Assembly (NCBI GenBank): GCA_002238685.1
Contig: MPMV01000001.1
Span: 217,840 to 281,839, forward strand
Length of the DNA stretch: 64,000 nt
Direction of reading: 5' to 3'
Origin: a bacterium EF100-94H03 bin56
Lineage (GTDB): Bacteria; Pseudomonadota; Alphaproteobacteria; SP197
Within the stretch, counting starts at the first letter, position 1, and each line of letters starts with the position of its first letter. Shown one piece after another: positions 47,382 to 56,219 of this stretch. Position numbers and translations under genes: made by a program. The notes under the pieces were generated by a model that worked only from the letters and a program-made list of their open reading frames with translations, did not search any database and was not told where the DNA came from.

Positions 47382-47867
47382 TCAGTTCCCCCGCACCGCC
47401 GCCAGCGCCTTGAGCGCATCCTCGTCACTGACATCGGCGCCGGTCAGCCGCCTGGTTGCCAGGCGCGCCGCTTCCACCGCGACTCCCTCGAGGTTGGCAA
47501 GGGCCGCGGCCCGGGCCTCGTCGATGGAGCGTTGTGCATCCTCGAGTTCGCGCCCGGTCTCGCGATCGAGCGCCTCGAGCGATCGGTCCCCGTCCTCGGC
47601 AGCCTGCTGGACGGCCTCGCCGATGATGGACCGCGCCCTGCCGCGGGCCTCCTCGAGAGACCCTTCGTACTCGAGACGCGCCCGTTCGGCGTCGGCCCTC
47701 GCCTTCTCGGCGCCGTCAAGGTCCTGTTCGATCCTGTGCTGGCGATCGGTCAGGACACGACCGATCCGTGGCAACGCGACAAACGCCATGATGACGTAGA
47801 GGAACACGAAGCAGACCGCGAGCCAGAAGAACTGCGGCAGGAAGTGCCAGAATTCCAGCTGTGGCAT
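47382..47867 (-). CDS. atpG: F0F1 ATP synthase subunit b'
   Basis: A 161-residue second b-type stator subunit. N-terminal PQLEFWHFLPQFFWLAVCFV and YVIMAFVALPRIGRVLTDRQ give the transmembrane helix and hinge; the rest is an alpha-helical stalk. Two b genes are typical of photosynthetic and other alphaproteobacteria. The symbol atpG is used for b' in these genomes. Confidence 0.93.
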   Translation of the reverse strand: MPQLEFWHFLPQFFWLAVCFVFLYVIMAFVALPRIGRVLTDRQHRIEQDLDGAEKARADAERARLEYEGSLEEARGRARSIIGEAVQQAAEDGDRSLEALDRETGRELEDAQRSIDEARAAALANLEGVAVEAARLATRRLTGADVSDEDALKALAAVRGN

Positions 47868-47902
47868 GGATCGTTGTCCTCCGGGTCAGACGCCGCGGGT
47901 GA

Positions 47903-48133
47903 TCAGAAGACGAAGAGGAGAAGAAGGGCGATGAGCAGGGCGTAGAGCGCCACGGCCTCGACGAGGGCGAAACCGATCCACATGAAACCCTGGACATTGC
48001 CGGCTGCCGCCGGATTGCGTCCGACCGCGGAGATCATTGAGGCGAAGATGTGGCCGATACCGGCACCAACGCCACCCAGTCCGATCACCGCAAGGCCGGC
48101 GCCAATGAGCTTTGCAGCTTCTGCATCCATCAT
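47903..48133 (-). CDS. atpE: F0F1 ATP synthase subunit c
   Basis: A 76-residue (or 75 from the second ATG) two-helix proteolipid of the rotor ring. The first helix has the glycine-rich GAGLAVIGLGGVGAGIGHIF, the polar loop is RNP, and the proton-carrying Glu is in GFALVEAVALYALLIA. AAAGGA precedes the start. Confidence 0.96.
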   Translation of the reverse strand: MMDAEAAKLIGAGLAVIGLGGVGAGIGHIFASMISAVGRNPAAAGNVQGFMWIGFALVEAVALYALLIALLLLFVF

Positions 48134-48184
48134 GAAAGATCCTTTCCAGTTCGAGGAGGGTTTGCCTGGACGGGAGGAAATCCG

Positions 48185-48952
48185 TCAGTGCATGTGAATC
48201 GCGTCGTGCAGGTAGATACAGCTCAGCACGGCAAACACATAGGCCTGCAGGAACGCGATGGCGAATTCGAGAAGGGTCAGTCCGATCACCGCCGCCATGG
48301 GGACGGCGCCAGGGAGGATCCACAGGGCGCCCAGCGGCGCCACGAAGCCGGCGAACACCTTCAGCATGGTGTGGCCCGCCGTCAGGTTGGCAAAGAGACG
48401 CAGGCCCAGGCTCACCGGGCGAATGAGGTAGGACAGGATCTCGATGGGGATCACGAGGGGAGCAAGAAAGCCCGGAACACCCTGGGGGAGGAAGAACTTG
48501 AAGAAGCCCAGTCCATGTTTCACGAAACCGACGATCGTGACCCCGATGAAGACGACAAGGGCGAGACCGAAGGTGACAACGATCTGGCTTGTCACCGTGA
48601 AGCTGTACGGCAACATGCCCAGCATGTTGCAGAAGAGAATGAACATGAAGAGGGTGAAGACGAAGGGAAAGAACGGCCGGCCCTGATCCCCGACGTTGTC
48701 CTCCAGCATGTTGGCGATGAACTCGTAGGAGATCTCCACCAGGGACTGCATGCGTCCCGGCACCATGCTGCGCCGACCGATGAACACGGTGGTGAAGATG
48801 ATGACAAGCGCGGTGGCCGCCATCATCCAGATTGCCGAGTTGGTGATCGCAAGGTCAAGATCGCCAATGCCGAACTCGACGGCAGACGACACTGCAAACT
48901 GCTCAAGCGGATTGTGCCCGGAGTCAGTCGCCACGTTTTCGATCCCCTTCAC
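48185..48952 (-). CDS. atpB: F0F1 ATP synthase subunit a
   Basis: A 255-residue membrane subunit with five or six helices. The essential Arg is in SLGLRLFANLTAGHTMLKVF, and the last helices hold LLEFAIAFLQAYVFAVLSCI. It forms the proton half-channels against the c ring. It starts 29 bp inside atpI. Confidence 0.96.
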   Translation of the reverse strand: MKGIENVATDSGHNPLEQFAVSSAVEFGIGDLDLAITNSAIWMMAATALVIIFTTVFIGRRSMVPGRMQSLVEISYEFIANMLEDNVGDQGRPFFPFVFTLFMFILFCNMLGMLPYSFTVTSQIVVTFGLALVVFIGVTIVGFVKHGLGFFKFFLPQGVPGFLAPLVIPIEILSYLIRPVSLGLRLFANLTAGHTMLKVFAGFVAPLGALWILPGAVPMAAVIGLTLLEFAIAFLQAYVFAVLSCIYLHDAIHMH

Positions 48953-49253
48953 TGTCCGCGGGACCGCACCGCGGCCCGCGAGTCATCACCCTTGCGGCCC
49001 TCACCACATTGATGACACCGGCCGCCATGCCCAGGACCAGAAAGATCACCAGGAACAGCGGCGCGGTATCCAGTTCCCCGTCCAACCAGAGTCCGAGAAA
49101 GACGGAAACGGCCAGGGCAGCAACCATTTCGACCGTCATGCGGACGGCCATGCCGTAACCGGATGCCTGTGCCTTCCCCGTCGACCTCCCACCCTTGTCC
49201 TTCTTTCGGGCTGCGGCGATTCGTGTCTCGAGATCGGATGGATCATCCGCCAT
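48924..49253 (-). CDS. atpI: ATP synthase-associated protein AtpI
   Basis: A 109-residue protein with a charged, cytoplasmic N-terminus and two transmembrane helices (about 38-58 and 66-86). Families AtpI/AtpZ occur at the head of F0 operons and help assemble the c ring or transport Mg. Its end overlaps atpB by 29 bp. First gene of the operon. Confidence 0.85.
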   Translation of the reverse strand: MADDPSDLETRIAAARKKDKGGRSTGKAQASGYGMAVRMTVEMVAALAVSVFLGLWLDGELDTAPLFLVIFLVLGMAAGVINVVRAARVMTRGPRCGPADSEGDRKRGD

Positions 49254-49403
49254 GTCGTCTCGCCAGCCAGGCAGTCAAGGGCCGCCGGAAAATGCGGGCG
49301 CACATTAGATAAGGCGTGGCGGGCGTGTCAATCGGCTTTGCCCGATTGACTTGCCTCTCCCCTTGATTTCACATGGCCCGCCGCTCAAACGGGGGGATGA
49401 GAC

Positions 49404-50933
49404 ATGGCTGGAACGCGTGGACGGCGCGGGGGACGGGCCAGACGCCATCGCGAGCGCATCGGTGCGCCCATTGTCCAGAAACGCTACATCACGCGCGAGA
49501 TACCGGTCTACGAGCTCCTCGACGAGGCGGGAGTCGATCTGCTTCACGACACCTCCATGCAGATCCTTGAGGAAACCGGCATCGATTTCCGCGACGATGA
49601 CGCCTGCCGCCAGTGGACCGAGGCGGGTGCCGACGTGACAGGTCAGCGGGTAAGGATTCCGCGGGCCCTGATCGAGGACCTCCTGGCCAAGGTGCCGGAA
49701 AGCTATGTCCAGATGGCTCGCAACCCCGAGCGCAACGTGGTGGTGGGCGGCGACAACACGGTGTTTGCTCCCACTTTCGGCTCGCCCTTCGTGCGTGATC
49801 TCGCCAACCAGCGGCGCTACGCGAGACTCGAGGATCTGCAGAACTTCATCAAGCTCGCCTACATGTCGCCGGTCCTGCACCACTCCGGAGGGATCATATG
49901 CGAACCGGTGGACGTGCCGGTGCCCAGGCGCCATCTCGATATCGTCTATTCCCACATGAAGTACTCCGACAAGCCGTTCATGGGAGTGCAGTCAGCGCCC
50001 GAACGCGCTCTCGATTCGTGCCGCTTGTGCGAGATTCTCTTCGGCGCCGACACAGTTCGCGAGAACACGGTGATGACCTCGGTGGTCAACTGCAATTCGC
50101 CCCTTGTCTGGGACGGCTCCATGCTTGGCGCACTGCGCCACTATGCCGAGCACAACCAGGCTGTTCTCGTGACCCCCTTCATCATGGCAGGGGCCATGGC
50201 CCCGGTGGTGACCGCCGGCGCCATCGCCCAGCTCAATGCCGAGGTGGTGTCGGGCCTCGCCTATGCCCAGATCGTCCGTCCCGGGGTGCCCATGGTCTAC
50301 GGCAGTTTCCTTGCCACCGTCTCGATGCGATCGGGAGCGCCGATGATGGGAACGCCGGAGACCCTGCAAATGATCTACGCGGTGGGACAGCTCGCCCGCC
50401 GCTACCGGGTTCCACTGCGGTCCGGAGGCATGCTCAATGGCGCCAAGATCGCCGATGCCCAGGCGGCCTACGAATCGATGCAGACCATGACGGCAACACT
50501 GCTGGCGGGGACCAACTTCGTGCTGCATGCCGCCGGTTGGCTGGAGGCGGGGCTGACTGCCGGCTATGGCAAGTTCATCATGGACACCGAACAGGTGGCG
50601 ATGCTGCAGAGTTTCTGCCGCCGCCTCGATCTTTCGGAGAACGGACTCGGTCTCGAGGCGATACGCGAAGTCGGTCCGGGCAACCACTTCCTCGGTTGTG
50701 CCCATACCAGGCGCAACTACCTCGATGGGTTCTTCATCCCCGAGATTGCCGACAACAACAGTTTCGAGCAGTGGCAGGCCGAGGGCGAACTCACCCACGA
50801 CGAGCGCGCGGCGGCCATCGCCCGCCGGCGCCTGGAGGCATACGAGCCGCCGCCGCTGGACGAGGCCCGTGACGAAGCCCTGCTGGACTTCATAAGCCGG
50901 CGCAAGGCGGAACTGCCCGATACAGTCACCTGA
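49404..50933 (+). CDS. MttB-family methyltransferase without pyrrolysine
   Basis: A 509-residue member of the trimethylamine methyltransferase (MttB) superfamily. The family stretch GVDLLHDTSMQILEETGIDF opens the barrel, and RNPERNVVVGGDN, EPVDVPVPRRHLDIVYSHMK, TVSMRSGAPMMGTPETLQ and LRSGGMLNGAKIADAQAAYE are consistent. The frame is continuous, so there is no amber-encoded pyrrolysine. Non-pyrrolysine members include glycine betaine and carnitine or proline betaine demethylases that move methyl groups to a corrinoid protein; no corrinoid protein gene lies in the window. The arginine-rich N-terminus (AGTRGRRGGRARRHRERIG) is typical of aerobic members. Substrate unassigned. Confidence 0.85.
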   Translation: MAGTRGRRGGRARRHRERIGAPIVQKRYITREIPVYELLDEAGVDLLHDTSMQILEETGIDFRDDDACRQWTEAGADVTGQRVRIPRALIEDLLAKVPESYVQMARNPERNVVVGGDNTVFAPTFGSPFVRDLANQRRYARLEDLQNFIKLAYMSPVLHHSGGIICEPVDVPVPRRHLDIVYSHMKYSDKPFMGVQSAPERALDSCRLCEILFGADTVRENTVMTSVVNCNSPLVWDGSMLGALRHYAEHNQAVLVTPFIMAGAMAPVVTAGAIAQLNAEVVSGLAYAQIVRPGVPMVYGSFLATVSMRSGAPMMGTPETLQMIYAVGQLARRYRVPLRSGGMLNGAKIADAQAAYESMQTMTATLLAGTNFVLHAAGWLEAGLTAGYGKFIMDTEQVAMLQSFCRRLDLSENGLGLEAIREVGPGNHFLGCAHTRRNYLDGFFIPEIADNNSFEQWQAEGELTHDERAAAIARRRLEAYEPPPLDEARDEALLDFISRRKAELPDTVT

Positions 50934-50946
50934 ATCGGAAGGACGT

Positions 50947-51621
50947 TCACAGACTGGCAAGTGCCGGGATGAGGTCCTCCATGCAATCGATCATGCGGTC
51001 GGCGCCCAGTGAAGCTGGTGCTCCACCGGCATAGCCGTAACTGACGACGACACACGGCATGCCGGCGCCGTGGGCGGCGGCAACGTCGGCGTGACTGTCT
51101 CCCACCATGACGGCTTCGGTGGCGCCCACACCGAGGCGGTCGAGAACGACGGCGAGATGGGCGGGATCGGGTTTCATCACGCCGGTGTCGCCGCCCACCA
51201 CGGCGCCGATGGCCTGTCCGAGTCCGAACGTGGCAATGACATGGTCGGCGCCGGCCTGCCGCTTGTTCGTGCACACGCCGATCGCCGTGCCGTTCCGGTG
51301 GAGTGCGTCAATGGTTCCGGCAACACCCGGATAGAGGCTTGAAAGGCGTGTACTGCGCGGCAGGTAGAACTGGCGAAACCTGTCCTCGATGGCGGATGCC
51401 GCCCCTTCGGGCATGCCACCGGTCAGGATCATGACGCGTTCAAGAAGGCCCGCCCAGCCGCTGCCCACCATGTCCCGCACCGTCCGTTCGGTCAGTGCCT
51501 GGCGTCCGAATTCGGCCATCACCATGTTGATGGCATCGGCAATATCCGGCGCGCTGTCGATCAGCGTACCGTCGAGATCGAAGATGACTGCGCGGAACCT
51601 GTGCTGGAGCACGGTTGTCAC
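50947..51621 (-). CDS. gph: Phosphoglycolate phosphatase (HAD hydrolase)
   Basis: A 224-residue HAD-superfamily phosphatase. Motif I is AVIFDLDGTLIDSAPDIADA, motif II is in GVCTNKRQAG, motif III is the Lys in GVMKPDPAHL and motif IV is VMVGDSHADVAAAHGAG. It dephosphorylates 2-phosphoglycolate from DNA repair or oxygenase side reactions. The start is GTG 51621; a second GTG at 51612 is possible. It is convergent with the MttB gene and divergent from glmU. Confidence 0.87.
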   Translation of the reverse strand: MTTVLQHRFRAVIFDLDGTLIDSAPDIADAINMVMAEFGRQALTERTVRDMVGSGWAGLLERVMILTGGMPEGAASAIEDRFRQFYLPRSTRLSSLYPGVAGTIDALHRNGTAIGVCTNKRQAGADHVIATFGLGQAIGAVVGGDTGVMKPDPAHLAVVLDRLGVGATEAVMVGDSHADVAAAHGAGMPCVVVSYGYAGGAPASLGADRMIDCMEDLIPALASL

Positions 51622-51752
51622 GTGCGCTCACATGGCAGCCGGCGGAAGATATCCGCGATGACGGCTCAATCGTGTCATTGAGTGTTGCAATTCTTGACTT
51701 CGGTCACTTTTTCAAGTGTGGCACCAACCTCTGGTTACCGAAAGGGGTATTC

Positions 51753-53114
51753 ATGGATTCCGCTCTCGCCCTGAAGGATGTTGCCGTAGTCGTGCTCGCG
51801 GCAGGACGGGGCACGCGCATGAAATCGGACCTGCCCAAGGCCATGCACACGGTTGTCGGCAGGCCCATGGTGAATCACGTGATTGCCGCGGCCGCGGCAA
51901 TCGGGCCCGAACGCGTCATCGTGGTGACTGGACCCGGAGACGAGAGGACCGCCGAAGCCGTCAGACCCGCCAGTGTCGTCATCCAGCGCGAGCCACGCGG
52001 TACGGCCGATGCGGTCAAGGCCGCGCGTGGCGCCCTTGAAGGACTGGCCGTTGACGGAGATGTCGCGGTGCTGTTCGGCGATGCGCCGACGCTGGAAGCC
52101 TGCGCCATTCACGATCTCGTGGAGGTGCGACGAGGGAGCGGTGCCGTGGCCTCGGTCCTGGGAGTCCATGTCAGCTCTGCCAACCGCTACGGCCGGCTCG
52201 TGGTGGATGCCGACGGCTCCCTCGAGAGAATTGTCGAATTTCATGATGCCGGCGAAGCCGAGCGTGCCTCGACGCTGTGCAACTCGGGGATGATGAGCAT
52301 CGAGGCAGGCCGTCTCTTCGATCTCCTTGACGAGATTTCCAACGACAACACCAAGGGTGAATTCTACCTCTCCGACATTGTCGCGGTTGCCCGGCGACGC
52401 GGCCTCGCGACCGCTGTTCTGGAGACCACGGATCCCGACGATACCGTCGGCGCGGACGATCGTGCGGACCTGGCACGTTTCGAGGCGGTCATGCAGCGTC
52501 GCCTGCGCCATGCCGCCATGCTTGCCGGCTGCTCGATGGTGGCACCGGAGACGGTGTGGCTCTCCTGGGATACGGTGATCGGACATGATGTCCTGATCGA
52601 GCCCGATGTGGTGATCCGGCCGGGTGTGACGATCGGCAACGGCGCCATCATCCGCAGCTTCAGCCATCTCGAGGACTGTCATGTCGGCGATGGCGCGGTG
52701 ATCGGTCCCTTCGCCCGGCTGCGTCCCGGAACCAGCCTCGGGACCAACACGAGAATCGGCAATTTCGTCGAGATCAAGGCCTCGACGCTGGAGTCGGGCG
52801 TGAAAGCGAACCACCTGGCCTATGTCGGCGATGCCGAAGTCGGTGCCGGGACGAATCTCGGCGCCGGAGCCGTGATCTGCAACTATGACGGGGTGACCAA
52901 ACACCCGACGCGGATCGGCAAGGGAGCGTTCATCGGGTCCAACGCCTCCCTGGTGGCGCCGCTCACCATCGGCGACGGCACGATCGTCGGCGCAGGCAGC
53001 ACGATCACACGGGATGTCGGCGACGATGCGATGGCCCTCGAACGGGCGCCGCAGACGGTTCGCGACGGCGTGGCGTCCCGGTGGCGCCGCAGCAAGTCAG
53101 GCAGCGGGAGCTGA
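51753..53114 (+). CDS. glmU: Bifunctional UDP-N-acetylglucosamine pyrophosphorylase/glucosamine-1-P acetyltransferase
   Basis: A 453-residue enzyme with an N-terminal uridyltransferase domain (VVVLAAGRGTRMKSDLPKAM) and a C-terminal left-handed beta helix of hexapeptide repeats (GVTIGNGAIIRSFSHLEDCH onward) with ICNYDGVTKHPTRIGKGAFI for the acetyl-CoA site. ATG 51753 is used; the frame begins at 51615. glmS starts seven bases later, so both catalyse the first and last steps of UDP-GlcNAc synthesis from one operon. Confidence 0.97.
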   Translation: MDSALALKDVAVVVLAAGRGTRMKSDLPKAMHTVVGRPMVNHVIAAAAAIGPERVIVVTGPGDERTAEAVRPASVVIQREPRGTADAVKAARGALEGLAVDGDVAVLFGDAPTLEACAIHDLVEVRRGSGAVASVLGVHVSSANRYGRLVVDADGSLERIVEFHDAGEAERASTLCNSGMMSIEAGRLFDLLDEISNDNTKGEFYLSDIVAVARRRGLATAVLETTDPDDTVGADDRADLARFEAVMQRRLRHAAMLAGCSMVAPETVWLSWDTVIGHDVLIEPDVVIRPGVTIGNGAIIRSFSHLEDCHVGDGAVIGPFARLRPGTSLGTNTRIGNFVEIKASTLESGVKANHLAYVGDAEVGAGTNLGAGAVICNYDGVTKHPTRIGKGAFIGSNASLVAPLTIGDGTIVGAGSTITRDVGDDAMALERAPQTVRDGVASRWRRSKSGSGS

Positions 53115-53120
53115 CAGGCC

Positions 53121-54944
53121 ATGTGCGGGATCATCGGCTATCTCGGGAGCGGCGAGGCTGTCCCGGTTCTCCTCGACGGACTGCGCCGGCTCGAGTATCG
53201 CGGCTACGACTCGGCTGGCATTGCGGTCCTCAACCAGGCTGGAATCGTGCGTCGGCGCGAGGCAGGCAAGATCGCCAATCTCGAGGCCGCGCTGACGTCG
53301 AACGGCGTGGCCGGGGAGGCCGGGGTGGGCCATACCCGATGGGCGACCCATGGAGCGCCCACGCGCAGGAATGCCCACCCTCACATGACCGGGCGTGTTG
53401 CCGTCGTCCACAACGGCATCATCGAGAACTACCGCGCTCTGCGCGACGACATGCGCGCCAGGGGGCGCTGTTTCGAGTCGGATACGGACACCGAGGTGGT
53501 CGCCCACCTGTTTGACGCGTTGCTGGAGGAAGAGGGGGCCCCGGCGGCGGCGATGACCGCCCTGATGGACCGTCTCGAAGGCATGTTCGCCCTTGTCCTT
53601 CTCGTCGAGGGCGACGATGTGGTGCTCGCCGGAGCACGGCGGGGAGCGCCGCTTGCGGTGGGTTGGGGCGAAGGCGGTCTCTTCCTTGCGTCCGATGCCA
53701 TTGCCCTTGCCGGTCACACGCGCAAGGTCTCCTACTTGGAAGAAAACGACCTCGCGCTTGTTCGCCGAGACGGTATCGAGATACTCGACACGGATGGTCG
53801 TCCCGTGGAACGCCCGGTGGTGGATACAGAACTCTCCGGCGCGGTGATCGGGAAGGGGAACTACCGGCATTTCATGGAGAAGGAGATCCATGAGCAACCG
53901 GTGGCCGTTGGCGAAACCCTGGGCCGCTATCTCGACCCCGAGGCGGGCTCGATCACAGTTCCCGGCGCGTCCCTCGGTCCCGGCACTGTTGAACGGATGA
54001 CCCTGATCGCCTGTGGCACGGCCTACTACGCCGCTCTTATCGGCAAGTACTGGCTCGAACGACTTGCCAGGCTGCCCGCCGACGCCGATATCGCCTCGGA
54101 GTTCCGCTATCGCCAGGCGCCGATGGTCGAGAACAGTCTCGGCGTCTTCATCTCGCAGTCGGGAGAGACCGCCGACACCCTGGCCGCCATGCGCTATGTC
54201 CGTGGTCTCGGCAGGACTGTCCTCGCGGTCACCAACACCGAGACCAGCACGGTGGCAAGGGAGGCGGACCTCGTGCTCGCCACCCATGCCGGGCCCGAGA
54301 TCGGTGTGGCGGCGACCAAGACCTTCACCTCCCAGGTCGCTGTCCTCTTCTGTCTTGCCGTGGCGACGGCGCGTGACCGCGGGGCCATTGACGATGATGA
54401 GGTCGCCCGCCTTGCCGGTGTGCTGACCACGTTGCCGTCAACACTGGCCCGCGTCATCGCCATGGAGGAGGAGTTCCGGCGGATTGCCTGGGACATCGCC
54501 GAGTCGCGCCATGTTCTCTACCTCGGCCGCGGCACGTCCGCCGTCATTGCCATGGAGGGAGCGCTGAAGCTCAAGGAGATCAGCTACATTCACGCGGAGG
54601 CGCATGCCGCGGGAGAGATGAAACACGGGCCGATCGCGCTGATCGACGAGCACGTTCCAGTCATCGTCGTTGCCCCGGGCGACGACCTCTTCGACAAGAC
54701 GATGTCCAACGTGGAGGAAGCGAGGGCGCGAGGCGGCAGAATCACCCTCATTACCGATGAGACCGGCGCCGCCGCTGCGGAACCCGTCGCCGACAGGATG
54801 GTTGTCCTGCCAACCGTCGACACCCTTGTCACGCCGCTCGTTCACGCCATCCCGGTGCAGATGATCGCCTACCACGCTGCCATGCGCAAAGGCACGGATG
54901 TCGATCAACCGCGCAATCTCGCCAAGAGCGTCACGGTGGAATAG
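53121..54944 (+). CDS. glmS: Glutamine--fructose-6-phosphate aminotransferase (isomerizing)
   Basis: A 607-residue enzyme that makes glucosamine-6-phosphate. Cys2 of MCGIIGYLGSGEA is the glutaminase nucleophile; the N-terminal domain has YRGYDSAGIAVL and HTRWATHGAPTRRNAHPH; two SIS domains follow, with ISQSGETADTLAAMRYVRG, and the C-terminus ends NLAKSVTVE as in the family. No glmS ribozyme is expected or seen in the seven-base gap before it. Confidence 0.97.
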   Translation: MCGIIGYLGSGEAVPVLLDGLRRLEYRGYDSAGIAVLNQAGIVRRREAGKIANLEAALTSNGVAGEAGVGHTRWATHGAPTRRNAHPHMTGRVAVVHNGIIENYRALRDDMRARGRCFESDTDTEVVAHLFDALLEEEGAPAAAMTALMDRLEGMFALVLLVEGDDVVLAGARRGAPLAVGWGEGGLFLASDAIALAGHTRKVSYLEENDLALVRRDGIEILDTDGRPVERPVVDTELSGAVIGKGNYRHFMEKEIHEQPVAVGETLGRYLDPEAGSITVPGASLGPGTVERMTLIACGTAYYAALIGKYWLERLARLPADADIASEFRYRQAPMVENSLGVFISQSGETADTLAAMRYVRGLGRTVLAVTNTETSTVAREADLVLATHAGPEIGVAATKTFTSQVAVLFCLAVATARDRGAIDDDEVARLAGVLTTLPSTLARVIAMEEEFRRIAWDIAESRHVLYLGRGTSAVIAMEGALKLKEISYIHAEAHAAGEMKHGPIALIDEHVPVIVVAPGDDLFDKTMSNVEEARARGGRITLITDETGAAAAEPVADRMVVLPTVDTLVTPLVHAIPVQMIAYHAAMRKGTDVDQPRNLAKSVTVE

Positions 54945-54953
54945 GCGGTCGCC

Positions 54954-56144
54954 TCAGTCTGTCACCGGCCCGATGGCCCTTGCGATACGGCTCATTGCCG
55001 TCGTCACCATGGTGCGGGGACAGGCAAGATTGAGGCGCACGAATCCCCGCGCCGTGGCGCCAAAGTCACTTCCCGCCTGAACGAGCAATCCCTGTCCGTT
55101 GATCAGACGGTCCATGAGGTCCTCCTCGTCAAGGCCGGTTCGGGTCGTGTCGAGCCACTTCAGGTAGGTGGCCTCGGCTTTCACCGGAACCACCAAGCCG
55201 GCGAGTTCCCGGGCGCACCAGTCGTCAACGAACGCCATGTTGCCGGCAATGTGATCGAGAAGCGCGTCAAGCCAGGCGCCGCCGTGGGCGTAGCCGGCGA
55301 GAGCGGCTGCCCGGGAGACCGGATTGACACCCCATTCTCCGTTCCCGCCGACGGCATCCTCGAACCGTTCGCGAAGCCCTCGCGATGGAATGACGAGATT
55401 GCTGAGGCCCAGGCCGGCCAGGTTCATCGTCTTGGAAAGGCCGTTTGCCGCCACCACCTCGATGTCAAGACCGTCGCAAACCGACAGGAACGGCACCAGA
55501 CGACCCGGGGGCAACACGAGATCGCCGTGAATCTCGTCGGCGAAGACCATCACCCGGTATCGCGCGGCGATGTCCGCAAGGCGGTGAAGCTCGTCCGCCG
55601 TGAAGTTGCGCCCGGTCGGGTTGTGGGGATTGCACAGGATGAACAGCCGTGTGGCGGCATCGCGGCAGGCACCCTCGAATGCCTCGAAGTCGATGGCATA
55701 GGAGTCCCCGTGGCGCATCAGTCGACTGGAGATGACACGATGGCCGTTGAGGGTGATGGCATCGAGAAAGGGCGGGAACGCAGGCGTCATCACCACGATG
55801 CCGGAATCCGGCGGCAGGAAGGCGCGAATCAACTGGAAGAGCGACGGGAGGACGCCGTGGTGGGTCACCACCCACTCCGGGCTGATGGCATGGTGATGAC
55901 GTTCCATCTGCCAGGCGGCAACGGCTTCGACGTAGGCGTCTCCGGCCATTGTGTAGCCGAAAATGCCGTGTTCGACACGCTCCGCCATCGCCTTCAGGAC
56001 CGGATCCGGCGCCGGAATCTCCATGTCGGCGATGGACATCGCCAGCAGGGGAGGACCGCCATCTGCCGCCGCCCGTGCCCACTTGGCGGCACTCGTACCG
56101 CGCCTGTCGATCACCTGGTCAAAGTCGAATTCCGTCATTCCCAT
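54954..56144 (-). CDS. PatB/MalY-type PLP C-S lyase (cystathionine beta-lyase family)
   Basis: A 396-residue fold-type I aminotransferase. The PLP lysine is in VVAANGLSKTMNLAGLGLSN; IADMEIPAPDPVLKAMAERV and ILCNPHNPTGRNFT are typical of MalY/PatB. Such enzymes split cystathionine or other cysteine S-conjugates to pyruvate, ammonia and a thiol. It is convergent with glmS. An aminotransferase role cannot be excluded. Confidence 0.85.
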   Translation of the reverse strand: MGMTEFDFDQVIDRRGTSAAKWARAAADGGPPLLAMSIADMEIPAPDPVLKAMAERVEHGIFGYTMAGDAYVEAVAAWQMERHHHAISPEWVVTHHGVLPSLFQLIRAFLPPDSGIVVMTPAFPPFLDAITLNGHRVISSRLMRHGDSYAIDFEAFEGACRDAATRLFILCNPHNPTGRNFTADELHRLADIAARYRVMVFADEIHGDLVLPPGRLVPFLSVCDGLDIEVVAANGLSKTMNLAGLGLSNLVIPSRGLRERFEDAVGGNGEWGVNPVSRAAALAGYAHGGAWLDALLDHIAGNMAFVDDWCARELAGLVVPVKAEATYLKWLDTTRTGLDEEDLMDRLINGQGLLVQAGSDFGATARGFVRLNLACPRTMVTTAMSRIARAIGPVTD

Positions 56145-56219
56145 TCACGCCGTCGGGGTCTACATTCGCCCTGCCGATACGCCGTCCGTCCTTTCTTTTG
56201 AACCTTGCGAGGATTTCCC

